Shown piece by piece: positions 35,570 through 46,740 of a stretch of DNA of 50,769 nt; within the stretch, counting starts at the first letter, position 1, and each line of letters starts with the position of its first letter. Origin of the DNA: Welwitschia mirabilis (lineage: Eukaryota; Gnetophyta; Gnetopsida; Welwitschiales); the NCBI GenBank assembly GCA_051453625.1, contig JBOZIK010000001.1:66269211-66319979 (forward strand), in the 5' to 3' direction. The notes below the pieces were generated by a model that worked only from the letters and a program-made list of their open reading frames with translations, was not told where the DNA came from and made no database searches. Both the position numbers and the translations under genes were made by a program.

Positions 35570-36945
35570 TGTTGCGATGCCAATTTATAGGAATTTGATG
35601 GTGTATTTGGAGTACTTTTGTAGGACATTCATATAGGTTTAAATGTAATTCTGATAATTATGGAGAGTCAATGGGATAATCACAAAAATACGTAATTCTT
35701 AACATAATTGAAGGCATTTCAGGCATGTTCTAGTACTTAGTATGTTAGAGGAAGATTAATAATGAAGAAGGCTAATTTGCTTTACCTAAGAAGATTTAGA
35801 AGGATGTCATTGCCATTGTTATTTCCATGATAGAGAGGATGATAGCTCTACATTTACCTATTGCAATAACAACATGGACTAGAGCTTAGAGTCAAGAAAG
35901 CCTCTTTCTAGAGGAGGTGTCATCCCCATTGTTATTCCCATAACATAAGGGACAATGATACATTTGCAATCAACTATGGGACCGATTGCAAAGCCAAAAT
36001 CTAACTACCAATTTATTATTAAGGGGTATCATCTCCAATATCATCTTTATGATAGTCAAGAAGATGACTATTTTATATAAGTGGGACTAAATTATCTTAT
36101 AATAGAGTCATGTATCTTACTTGGGTTGCTAGGGTTTCTTATCCAACATATATGGTTATGTTTTTATAACTTTCAATCAAAAACTATAAATACCCCCTCT
36201 GGTCCTTACTTATAATTCATATTTTGTACCTGGTATGCTCGTGATGGAAGATTGAAGCACAAGAGATCCATCTAGTGACTAGAAAAAGGAGTTTCCTCAG
36301 TGTTAGGCTGAGTCTCTTCCATTGAGGTGCTACTACTTTGTTGTAAGTGGATGTAAATATTATTGAATTAATCTAATTACCTTTTGAATTAATAGAATTA
36401 CTATTTTCATTTTAATTCTATGTATGTCCCTTATGGTTTACATTGATCATAGTTTAAAGTGATAATTCTATAATTTATTTAGATCATAAGGACAACCTTG
36501 TTAAGGTTAACCGTGGTTAGTATTAGACTTGCATTACTATTCCATTCCATTTTACATTGCATTTTATATTATACTTGGTAGACCTCATAATTCATGTTCA
36601 TTAGGAATAAGTTAGAGTACTCTTCTTAATTAATCTAAATTATAAAAAAGCTAGTTCTTATGATAGAAGTATTAAGAACTAATAGAATTCATTCCATTCC
36701 CATTTGCATTTCATTTCCATTTACTTGCATTGCATTTACTTTATTATTTACTTTTAATTATTAGAAGATAAATAAAGATAAAAAATATCTTTAAAAAGTA
36801 ATTTTCTAACTCTTATCTAGTGCCTTCGTTAGGATTAAGATATTCGGGTAACTCATGTCTATGCTAGCGTGTGTTTTTCTGTAAGTTATATGATCTATAG
36901 ATTTACTTAAAGAACTTCAGAATTGTATAAATTCACATCATAACA
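35570..36945 (+). repeat. LTR2 (1376 bp)
   Basis: Begins TGTTGCGATGCC after a purine tract and ends CATAACA before a PBS. It contains a TATA-like ACTATAAATACC near 36180, followed downstream by the ATCATAAGGACAACC block. Three hairpin-like segments occur at 35803-35847, 35915-35960 and 36022-36070. LTR3 is 1369 bp and collinear. Confidence 0.88.
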
Positions 36946-36963
36946 TTTTAGCAACATTTCCAA
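36946..36963 (+). other. Decayed PBS after LTR2
   Basis: TTTTAGCAACATTTCCAAAA sits where R has TTTTGGTGGCATTACAGGGA, and both are followed by GCCA.AAGGAGCTA.AG. LTR2 therefore also acts as the 5' LTR of the next internal region. Confidence 0.65.
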
Positions 36964-38046
36964 AAAAAGGCCATAAGGAGCTAGAGAATTTTAATTAACT
37001 AGATAAGTACTTGGAATCTTTTGTCTAGGTTATTANNNNNNNNNNNNNNNNNNNNNNNNNNNNNNNNNNNNNNNNNNNNNNNNNNNNNNNNNNNNNNNNN
37101 NNNNNNNNNNNNNNNNNNNNNNNNNNNNNNNNNNNNNNNNNNNNNNNNNNNNNNNNNNNNNNNNNNNNNNNNNNNNNNNNNNNNNNNNNNNNNNNNNNNN
37201 NNNNNNNNNNNNNNNNNNNNNNNNNNNNNNNNNNNNNNNNNNNNNNNNNNNNNNNNNNNNNNNNNNNNNNNNNNNNNNNNNNNNNNNNNNNNNNNNNNNN
37301 NNNNNNNNNNNNNNNNNNNNNNNNNNNNNNNNNNNNNNNNNNNNNNNNNNNNNNNNNNNNNNNNNNNNNNNNNNNNNNNNNNNNNNNNNNNNNNNNNNNN
37401 NNNNNNNNNNNNNNNNNNNNNNNNNNNNNNNNNNNNNNNNNNNNNNNNNNNNNNNNNNNNNNNNNNNNNNNNNNNNNNNNNNNNNNNNNNNNNNNNNNNN
37501 NNNNNNNNNTTGTTATTATCTATGTTATTCTAATAACATCAAGCATGATAGTTCTAAATTTTAAAATTCATTTCTATTTTCATAATTTTTCTTAGTTTAT
37601 AGTTTAGTAGTAAATGTACTATCATCCTATTCATTATTCACATGATAGACTAGATGATAGTCTATTTTTTTTTTGAGTTTTAATATTTTTCCAAGTTTTT
37701 ATAAGCTTTTAAGTTTTAGTTTTCTATTAGTAGGGCTGTCATCCTCTATGTTATCCCCATTACATGCTAGATGATAATTTAATTTTTTAAATCTTTATAA
37801 TTTTTTCCTAGAGTTTGTTTTTTTTTCACATGATTAATGTCTCCCTTATCGTTTCCATGACTAGGGGATGACAAGCTATTGCTTTTTATTTTGGTTTTTT
37901 ATATCTTGTCTATGCATGTAGGGAAATATTAAATTCTAGTAGAAATACAAAATATTACAGGGAATGAAACTTGATTAAAAAAAATATTAGAGAAGGATTA
38001 TTTGACTTTGAGCAAAATCTAGATACAAAGGTCATAGGTACTTAAG
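36964..38046 (+). other. Leader of the second S internal region, with hairpins and a 474-N gap
   Basis: N run at 37036-37509. The remaining sequence parallels R's leader up to the shared ATTAGAGAAGG.TTATT block (38000 here, 31085 in R). The hairpin at 37618-37661 has a perfect 9-bp stem, ACTATCATC with GATGATAGT. Two weaker ones lie at 37738-37778 and 37840-37878. Confidence 0.6.
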
Positions 38047-38289
38047 TTCCAAAGAAATTTTTTCTCTTATTTTAAAATCAAAATTTTCTTTCTCTTTGTA
38101 GTTATTCTATTAGTTATTTTCACAATATTTAAAATAGATAGCCATTACACATCTTTTGAGTGTTGAAAATCAATAATTTCACTAAAATGATGAAACATCA
38201 AAAAGAGAAAAACCTGATCTTGATTATGTACTTACTTTCTTACCATCTTGAAATAAAATTCTCTTGTTTCATGCTTTTTAATTGCTTTA

Positions 38290-38700
38290 ATGAATATTGA
38301 TAGTAAGATCATTGGGGAACTTCTTGTTGAAAAAAGGAAAAACTTAAAACATTCTAAGAATAGTAGTCAGAAAACACTTCGAGAGATCTTTGAAGAAAGG
38401 TGGAGAAACACTTCTAAGATTTATGATGATAAAATACTTTAAAAGGTTTTTGCAGGAGGGAGAGCAATACAAAATGCTATTGAGAGTAGGAATTGGGCCC
38501 ATTTCTCTTTTCAATCTTCTATTCTTTTCCCTCTTTTTTTCAAACCCTATATAGAAATGGTGATGAATATTTTCCATATTTTATGGATTTCACTCATTTA
38601 GACAAACTTCCTACAATTTCTTTTATAAATCCCAATCATTTTCCATGCATCAATATGAAGAATAACCATCTTCCATGATCTACTATAAGGAATAAAATGA
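38290..38700 (+). pseudogene. Unrecognised coding-like region upstream of the unknown ORF
   Basis: Two successive open stretches in different frames look protein-like. One is lysine-rich (KIIGELLVEKRKNLKHSKNS, then EIFEERWRNTSKIYDDKIL) and one is at 38493-38678 (YRNGDEYFPYFMDFTHLDKL, then TISFINPNHFPCINMKNN). They lie where gag would be in a complete relative but share no gag motif. A frameshift near 38690 would join them to the longer frame downstream. Function unknown. Confidence 0.45.
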
Positions 38701-38706
38701 TTCATT

Positions 38707-40010
38707 AAAAGAAAAGATTAACAAAATAAAGAAGAACCAAGAAAACACTAACAAGAACCTAGAAAAATTAGTTGAGATCTTAAAACAAACATTATTCCAA
38801 AATTAAGGTTCTTTTACATCACAACGTCCTCAAAAATATCCTACTTCATTCTACCTTAGGAAAAATGAGGAGAACTTAGACACAAATGATAATGATTTTT
38901 GGTTTCAACTCGAAGATGAAATTTTAGATTAAACTTCAACATCCTACACACTAGGATATGAGCAAAGGGGAGATAATAATAACTCAAATCAATCTTTTAA
39001 TAACCACAGTAAGGATGAATATTCATTAGATAATGATATTGAAGTATTAGATTATATCCCTGTCATCCATTTATTGCTAGATACTTGGGATGAGAAATAA
39101 TCCATTCATGAAAAATCTGATAAATTTCTAATCAATGATGAAGATTACACTCTCATTTTTCTTGATACTCTTTTCAATGTATCTAATAACCTAGAGAATG
39201 AAAGCAATATTCAAAAAGAGATTTATTCAAATTTCATAAAGGATAAACTTATTCTTTCTACCCATAATTCTACATCTTTTATACCTATGCCTTCATATAA
39301 AACTTTAGATCCTATCATAGAGGATAAACTTATTATTTCTACCCATAATTCTACATCTTTTTTACCTATGCCTTTACATACAACTTTAGATCCTATCCTT
39401 TCTTCCACTTCTTCCACTTTCACTTTCACTTTTACATTACCTTATGACCTTGATAATGATAATCTTTCTTCATCTCTTCCAATTTAACATTCATATAATT
39501 ATTAATGCCATGTTCCTTTCCTTGACTTTTGTAAGATCCATCATCTTGAAGAGTCTATTTCTCCTATTTCTCAATCTCTTCCTTTTAAAAATCCATGTGA
39601 TATTACAAGTAACATCTTTTCTTTTTCTATCAAATTCACTTTACCTTATGCTTTTGATGATTGTCCTTTTTAAAAGTTTAACTTAAGCTATCTTGGAATT
39701 TTAAATTGGGGTAAGCCTTGTCTTGTTGATGATAATCCATGCTTAGAGTTAAATCTTAAGGAGTTTTTCAATCTCATTAAAAATTCTCAAAATCCCTTGA
39801 AAACTTCTTGGATCCATTCTTTGAGTAGTACCTTAAATGAATTATATCATGATACTCTTAATTAGTAATGTTTCAATAAGAGATTATTTATGAATGAAAT
39901 TGATTACTTCTTATCTCTTATTTGGATTCTAAAATTTGTGCTCTCAAACATTTTACTCCCTTTACCTCTCGTTGATTTTACTCCAAAATGATCGCATACA
40001 TTTTATGTTT
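38707..40010 (+). pseudogene. Unknown long decayed ORF of composite S with a 27-residue tandem repeat
   Basis: One frame stays readable for about 430 codons with about ten stops, several at codons one C-to-T step from a sense codon; DNA this AT-rich would give roughly three times as many by chance. It starts Lys/Asn-rich (KINKIKKNQENTNKNLEKLV), becomes acidic (NLDTNDNDFWFQLEDEILD; DEYSLDNDIEVLDYIPVIHL), then holds two tandem copies of an 81-bp, 27-residue unit (39241-39321 and 39322-39402; DKLI.STHNSTSF.PMP...TLDPI). After a Ser/Thr run come FTLPYAFDDCPF and NWGKPCLVDDNPCLELNLKE, then SWIHSLSSTLNELYHDT. No gag, protease, RT or integrase motif is visible. Its product may have been a cargo or accessory protein of a non-autonomous element; that is inference. 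Confidence 0.6.
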
Positions 40011-40099
40011 TATCAATTGGTTTCTGTTTGGTTTAACCATTATTTTTCTTTAAAAAAATGCCTGAGTGTAATTTTTACATAACTAGTTGAACTTCTCAA

Positions 40100-40210
40100 T
40101 GGTTAGATCCTTATCTTTTAGAAAAAGTACATCTTTAATGGCTCAATTGAAACTTTTAACTTAAACATTTGGGAAATTCAGAAGTTAATGGATACAAGGT
40201 TAGAAATCAT
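40100..40210 (+). pseudogene. C-terminal tail of pol in composite S
   Basis: Parallels 46620-46735 of element R (TCTTTTAGAAAAA...AATGGCTC...AAACTT.TAA...GGGAAATT.AGAAG). That is the end of integrase, where the family has GAVE...P..G..F.VNG.R.K. The presence of this tail without RT or RNase H shows that the rest of pol was lost or replaced. Confidence 0.55.
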
Positions 40211-42030
40211 TAAAATATCTATCGATTAACCTTAAATATGATAGAGGCACCTGTGTTGAAATTTTCCTCCTGCCATTATCTAAATTATCCCTTAGCTAAA
40301 TCTTTTGGTAAATATCATGATATTACTTGAATATCTTTTACTTGACTAATGTTTTACTTTATGAAGTTACCATGATTAGTAAATTTTTTACTTAGGAATT
40401 TTCAATGATAAGATTGGCTTTACCCAATATTTAGACATTCATATGTCTATAAACTTTATTTTGAAAGAAGATGTCTTGATTCTTTTATTTTCTTTCAATG
40501 GTGTGAGTAATTAGTTATTTTAGCATGTTCTTCCTTGTTATTTNNNNNNNNNNNNNNNNNNNNNNNNNNNNNNNNNNNNNNNNNNNNNNNNNNNNNNNNN
40601 NNNNNNNNNNNNNNNNNNNNNNNNNNNNNNNNNNNNNNNNNNNNNNNNNNNNNNNNNNNNNNNNNNNNNNNNNNNNNNNNNNNNNNNNNNNNNNNNNNNN
40701 NNNNNNNNNNNNNNNNNNNNNNNNNNNNNNNNNNNNNNNNNNNNNNNNNNNNNNNNNNNNNNNNNNNNNNNNNNNNNNNNNNNNNNNNNNNNNNNNNNNN
40801 NNNNNNNNNNNNNNNNNNNNNNNNNNNNNNNNNNNNNNNNNNNNNNNNNNNNNNNNNNNNNNNNNNNNNNNNNNNNNNNNNNNNNNNNNNNNNNNNNNNN
40901 NNNNNNNNNNNNNNNNNNNNNNNNNNNNNNNNNNNNNNNNNNNNNNNNNNNNNNNNNNNNNNNNNNNNNNNNNNNNNNNNNNNNNNNNNNNNNNNNNNNN
41001 NNNNNNNNNNNNNNNNNNNNNNNNNNNNNNNNNNNNNNNNNNNNNNNNNNNNNNNNNNNNNNNNNNNNNNNNNNNNNNNNNNNNNNNNNNNNNNNNNNNN
41101 NNNNNNNGATTGGCAAGAAAAATAAATAAAAACCATGCTATTTCATAATTATATCTCAAAACATGATCCCCATAATGTCCTACTATAAGTGCACTAAGGA
41201 AAATATTCCCAAGAGGGACCTTTGATAATGTGTTTTGGTAGTTGTAGGAACTTCATTCAGGGGTCAGTTGGCCATGCTGTGTAGGTCATTACTCCTATAA
41301 CAGTGGTTGAACTCCCCTAATTATGGTTAAATAAAATTTTACTTAGAGGCTATGAGATCAGTGATGTCCTTGGTATCATCAGAGACATTGCTTATTTTTT
41401 AGACTCATTTTATTTACTTATTTATAGTACTTCCACATGATTACTTTACTTTTTTGGATTCTAGTATAGTTTTGAGATGATAGCTTGTTAGTTCTTATTT
41501 TTAACAACTTTTTATCTTATCATTCATTGTTTGATAACATCATACAAACTTGACATTGTCATAATCATTGCTTATTCGAGTGAAGCTTTATAAATTTTTA
41601 CATTATGTCATGCATCATTCTCAGATGATTTTATGACTTCTCCTAAGGCACTTGCTTGGGTGGAGTTTTGGGTTGGTAAGCATTCTTTTTCATGTTCTTA
41701 GATGTCCATTTTCATTAGGTTTTTTCCTTAGTTATTTTATTTGGAACTTTTAAAGTCATTGCCATATCTTTTTTTACATAATAATTAGGACATAATACTT
41801 TGGTTGTTTTCTAGTTGTCCTTTTATTTTCACTCATCATTTTTTTTATAAGTGTTATTTTTCTTTTTAAAGAACTTTTACTTACTGCATTCCTTTTCCTT
41901 TGGTTGATGTATTCCTTTTGTTTTATGCTCATGTTTTTTGTCTTTTGTTTTTGGTTTTGCAGACACACACTTATGACATCTTCAATACTTATGGAGTTTA
42001 GGGATACATTTCAAAAGTACTTTTGAGCAT
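40211..42030. other. Non-coding internal 3' region of composite S, with a 564-N gap
   Basis: N run at 40544-41107. I see no protein match on either side; frames called across the gap are unsupported. 41640-41970 is T-rich, with a TTTTGTCTTTTGTTTTTGG stretch before a GCAGACACACACTT block. Confidence 0.4.
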
Positions 42031-42034
42031 TGCT

Positions 42035-42918
42035 TTCTTTTACTTACTGCATTATTCTGGTCTCATAAATCTTTTTCCTTATGGTTATGTTTTTCAAAAT
42101 GATTTTCACTTTCTATCTTCCTTTTTTTCCTATTGCTTTTTCATTATTTGTTTATTATCAGACTTTTTTGGATTTTTCCTGATCTATCCAAACATCTCAT
42201 TTGAACACTATCGTCTCATGTCTATCATCCTTATGATAGATAGGATAACACTCATCCTTTTTACTCTATGTAATCTGGGGTGTCTTTCTTTGAGTAGGAC
42301 ATCTCTCTAAGCTTTCTTCTAAGATATTAAGTAAAAAAAAAAAAAAAAACATAAAATTCAAAAGGATCATTTTTAACTTTCATAATACATATTCATGATG
42401 AGTTATTTGTATATGATTTTATATTACTAATAAATTTTATAAACTTTATTTAGCAAAGCACAATAGCACACTGATTGAATTTCTAGTGGCTATGTTTTAG
42501 ATCATCTAAAGGGAAAGAATCCTATGATTACTCTTGTACTTTATCCTTGTAAAATACATTGATGAAATTTTCATGTATCATTCTTTAAGATTATTACTAC
42601 TTAACTTTTGCACATCAATTTTAGCATTATTTTCTAGAATTATGCTTATACATAATCATTTTCTGAACTATCATTATTACATTTTATGATTTGTTTGTGT
42701 GTATGACATTCATTCATACTATTGTAATATGTTTAAGTAGGGGGCTTATGAATACATTTGTAATTGTATTAGTTAATAGATTTTTTTTGTCTCTTATTAC
42801 TTGATAAAATTAAACTCAAATTCCATTTTTCTTATTGATGATTATCTTAGTTAAAGTGGTTCGCAATATAGTTGATAGCCCACTTTGTCAGATACTAACA
42901 AGGCTAAGTAGGGGGCTA
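42035..42918 (+). mobile_element. 3' non-coding region and polypurine tract upstream of LTR3
   Basis: Second copy of 34707-35569. It ends AAGGCTAAGTAGGGGGCTA at 42900-42918, the polypurine tract, immediately before LTR3. A poly-A run of 17 lies near 42334-42350 and is absent from the other copy. The 95-codon frame at 42023-42310 is not kept in the other copy. Confidence 0.75.
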
Positions 42919-44287
42919 TATTATGATGCCAATTTATAGGAATTTGATAGTGTATTTGAAGTACTTTTATAGGATATTTATATAGGTTTCAATGTAATTC
43001 CGATGATTATGATGAATCAATGGAATGATCACAGAAACATGTAATTATTAGCATAATTGGAGGCATTTTAGGCATGCTCTGGTACTTAGTATGTTGAAGA
43101 AAGATTAATAATGAAGAAGGCTAATTTACTTTACCTAAGGTGATTTAGAAGAATGTCATTCTAATTGTCATCTCCATGATAGGAGGATGAGAGATTTGCA
43201 TTTGCCTATTACAACAGTAATGTGGACTAGAGCTTAGAGCCAACGAAGCCCCTTTCTAATGGAGATGTCATTCCCATTATCATCCCCAATACATAAGGTA
43301 CTACAACACATATAGAGCCAACTGTGGAGCTGATTGTGGAGTTGGAAGCTGATTACCTATCTATTATTAAGGGGCATCATCCCTAATGTCATCCCAACGA
43401 TGGTCAGAATGATAACTATTTTATATAAGTGGGACTGAATTATCTCGTAATGGGGTCATGTACCCTAATTGTCCTACTAGGTTTTTTCTCTGAATTCTAA
43501 AGTTACATTTCTAGAACTTTCAATGTAAAACTATAAATACTTCCTCTTGTCCTCACTTTCAATTCATCTTTTATACCTGATGTGTTTGTGATGGAAGATT
43601 AAAGGATAGTAGATCCATCTAGTACCTATAGAAAGGAGTTTCCTTGGTGTCAAGATAAGTCTCTTCCATTGAGATGCTACTATTTTGTGGTAAGTGGATG
43701 TAAAGATTTTTGAATTAATCAAATTACTTTTTGCATTAATACAATTGCTATTTTTATTTCAATTCTATGTGTATCCCTTATGGTTTATATTTATCTTAGT
43801 TTAAAGTGATAATTCTATGATTTATCTAAATCATAAGGGTAATCTTTATTAAGTTTGATCTTGGTTAGTATTAGGCTTGCATTGTTATTTCATTCCATTC
43901 CACATTACATTCTATATTCTACTTGGTAAACCTCATAGCTCATGTTGATTAGGAATAAGTTGAAGTACTCTTCTTAATTAATCTAAATTATAGAGAAGCT
44001 AGTTCTTGTGACAAAAGAATTAGAAACTAATAGAATTCATTCCATTCCCCTGTGCATTTCATTTCCATTCACTTGCATTAAATTTATTATTTACTTTCAA
44101 TTATTATAAAATAAAATAGATCAAAAATACCTTTAAAAATCAATTCTCTAACTCTTAGTCTAGTGCCTTCATTGGGATTATGACATTCAGATGAAATCCT
44201 ATCTCTATTAGTGTGTTTTTGTGTAAGTTATTTGATCTATATATTTATCTAAAGAACTTTAGGATTTCATAAATTTACCTTACAATA
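42919..44287 (+). repeat. LTR3 (1369 bp), 3' LTR of composite S
   Basis: Starts TATTATGATGCCAATTTATA (a decayed TGTTG start), keeps the ACTATAAATACTTCC promoter-like box near 43535 and three hairpin-like segments (about 43150-43192, 43263-43305, 43370-43412), and ends TTACAATA where LTR2 has CATAACA. It is followed by the right target-site copy CTTAA (44288-44292). Confidence 0.88.
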
Positions 44288-44292
44288 CTTAA

Positions 44293-45220
44293 CCAAGAAC
44301 TTAAGCAAGTAGTTAAGGATGATATTTATTAAACTTATGGATTTTGGTATTATCTACAATGTATCTAATAGTGAATGAGTTATCTTCTTGATAATAGTAC
44401 CTAAGAAGAATGAAAAATGGAATGTCCATTAACTTTAAAAAACTTAATGAAGTCACTAAGAAGGATCATTGCTAAACTTGATAGAATCCAAGGATACACC
44501 TTCTACTATTTTCTCAATAGGTATAAGGGATATTATAGAATTTGCATTTCTAGTAAGGACCAAGATAAAAGAACTTCCACATGTGGAATCTTTGCATTTA
44601 GAAGAATGTATTTTGAACTTTATAGTAGCCTTGAAACCTTTTAACATGCAATGATGAGTATTTTTTTTGACATGATAAAGCATTTCATTAATATCTTTAT
44701 GCATGACTTCTTAATATTTAGTGAAACTTTTGAATAAATTATGAAAAGGTTAGAGAAAGTCTAAGATGGATGTATAAAAAGTGGTTTATAGTTAAGTTCN
44801 NNNNNNNNNTCACATTTCTAATGAGGGAATTAGGATGGACCCTATAAGAGTAAGTATCATTTAAAATCTTAATCCTATAACTAATGTTAAACAAGTTAGA
44901 TCCTTTCTTAGTCATGTAAGTCTCAATTACTGTTTCATCCAAGACTGTGTTAACATTTATAAACCTCTTTACTCATTATTTGAAAAGAAGCTAAGTTTGA
45001 TTGGAATGACTGACACCAACTTGCTTTTGAAATACTAAAAATAAAATCTATTCTAAATCTATTGTAATACGATCCAATTGGAATAAGGACTTTGAACTTA
45101 TATGTAATACCTATAACTTTGTCATGGATGGAATCCTTAAACAAAAATATAGAAAAAATTTTAAAGTCATATCTTACCTTAGTAAACTTTTTCTAAGACC
45201 TAAGTAATTACTTTACCATT
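44293..45220 (+). pseudogene. Element R: RT continued after composite S
   Basis: Resumes exactly where 34586 stopped: a QELKQVVKDD block, then a FGIIYNVSNSE block (family: AGIIYPISDS.WVSP), VPKKNEK, KKLNEVTKKDHC (family: R+LN..T+KDHFPLPF), YKGYYRICISSKDQDKRTST then FAFRRMYFELYSS (family: YSGY.QI...PEDQ.KTTFTCP.GTFA+RRMPFGLCNAPATF). The catalytic block is FMHDFLIFSETFE near 44697, with the first Asp of FMDD changed to His. A 10-N run at 44800-44809 falls in the VLNWEKC region. At least four frame changes. Confidence 0.85.
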
Positions 45221-45430
45221 AAAAAAAAATGCTTACCATTATCTTTTGCCTTAGTCACCTTATGGATCATGTGGCTCTACCTTACCTTATGATAAAGAAA
45301 GGTACTAGTACAAGACTTATTAAGTGGATTCTTCTTATGCAAGAGTTTAATCCTATCATCATTGATAAGGCTAGGAGACATAATAGTCTTGTATATTACT
45401 TGTTTCAACTTCCTTGCTTTCTTAATAAAC
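45221..45430 (+). pseudogene. Element R: RNase H end
   Basis: An open frame at 45229-45531 contains GTSTRLIKWILLMQEFNPII, then DKARRHNSLVYYLFQLPC. This matches the family's KP RLIRWVLLLQEFD.EI.DK.G.EN.VADHLSRL at the RNase H to integrase boundary. The DHLSRL motif has decayed. Confidence 0.75.
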
Positions 45431-46740
45431 TTGTAATTAATAATTACTTTTTGATGAATAACTATTTACTATTAAACAACTCTATGCCATCTTCTATACT
45501 CATCTTATCCTTTGGTATACTAACATTATGAAGTACCTTACTAGGATGAAGACATCTCAGCATTGGATACAAAACCAATAAAAATAATTTTTTCATAGAA
45601 TTAGTAATTATGAATAAAATAAGCTGCATCTTTATCATAAGTGCAAAGCTCACATCATGCTAGAATGGAAAAAGCTTGACATTATTAACCTTTGCCATAG
45701 TGAAGTATGGGAGAAATAGTTAATGAACAAAAGACTACAATAAAAATCCTTTATTCTGGTTTCTATTGGCCTATCCTTTTTAAAGATTCTTTTGAATCTA
45801 CTAGAAGATGTGATACTTATTAATGTCATGGTAGCCTAACTTGCTCTCAAGATATGGTTCTTAAACCTATCTGTGAATGTAAACCTTTTAATATTAGGGT
45901 ATTAACTTTATAAGCCCTACTAAACCCCCTTTTTATCATACAAAATACATCTTAGTGGTTGTTAATGATGTTATCAAATGAATTAAAGCTATTCCTACTA
46001 CCACAAATGATGCCTGAACTGTCAATAATTTTGTTTGAAATTATATCTTTTAGTGCTCTGTTTTCCTAAAATCATAATTAGTAATTAAGAAACACATTTC
46101 ATTAATTATCTTTTTCAAAAACATCTCTTATTTATTAGAATTGAACATCAAATTGCCTATGCTTATCACTCTAATCCAATGACCAAGTTAAGAATGCAAA
46201 TAAGAAAATCAAGAATATGCTTTAAAAACTTATCTCTATTAATAATAAAATTTAGGCTTCTAAACTCAATGATATTCTTTGGGCTTACTGTACTACTTGA
46301 AAAAACTTTCTTAGTTTTTCACCTTATAAACTTGTATATGAAAACATTTGTATTTTTCTAGTTGATGTTTGCTATAACTCTTATCATTCTATCCATCAAC
46401 TTATTATTGTAAAATTAGATAAAAATCTTAAGACTTGATTAGCCTAATTTGATTACTTAAATGAAAAATGTACTAATTTCATATACTGTCAACTTATTCA
46501 TAAAGTCTAAGACAAGTTCAAAAATGATAAAAAGTTAACTCATAAGTAATTTAAACTAGGTCAATTAGTCCTTTTATATGATATTAAAGTGCATTTTTTA
46601 CATAACAATTTACCTCTAAATGATTATGCCATTATATTTTAGAAAAATTACTTTCTAATGGCTCTTTTAAAATCTCTAATCTAAACACTGGGGAAATTTA
46701 GAAGGTTATTTATAAATTTTAACATCTAGGCAAAATTGTC
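45431..46740 (+). pseudogene. Element R: integrase remnant
   Basis: ILYSGFYWPILFKDSFES at about 45745-45800 is almost the family's +LQSGFYWPTLFKDA. Then come CDTYQ-like and NDVIK-type pieces of the core, SKLNDILWAYCTT near 46255 (family: +LDDALWAYRTA), FSPYKLVYENICIFL (family: SPYRLV+GK.CHLPVE), and FKLGQLVLLYDIKVHFLHNN near 46550 (family: F..GQLVLLFNSRL+LFPG). The match ends near 46735, after which the sequence no longer follows composite S, so R is broken there or meets another insertion. Confidence 0.8.

Larger units (their letters stand above)
34587..44287 (+). mobile_element. Composite S: three LTR segments of the R family nested in R's RT
   Basis: The order is LTR start (34587-34606), 100-N gap, 3' non-coding region (34707-35569), LTR2, PBS, leader, unknown ORF region, pol tail, 3' non-coding region, LTR3. 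The LTRs and PBS match element R, so this is insertion of a family member into its relative. The presence of two 3' non-coding regions that differ at many bases argues for a real tandem (recombined) element rather than a simple assembly duplication. Confidence 0.75.

Noticed and set aside
37021-37533. 170-codon + strand frame
   Set aside because: It consists almost wholly of the 474-N run inside a retroelement leader.
40495-41159. Five overlapping frames of 190-214 codons on both strands
   Set aside because: Nearly all residues come from the 564-N run; there is no sequence support.
44456-44704. 82-codon minus-strand frame and a 61-codon + strand frame at 44469
   Set aside because: Both overlap the RT remnant of element R in other phases; the frame at 44417-44644 holds the RT motifs.
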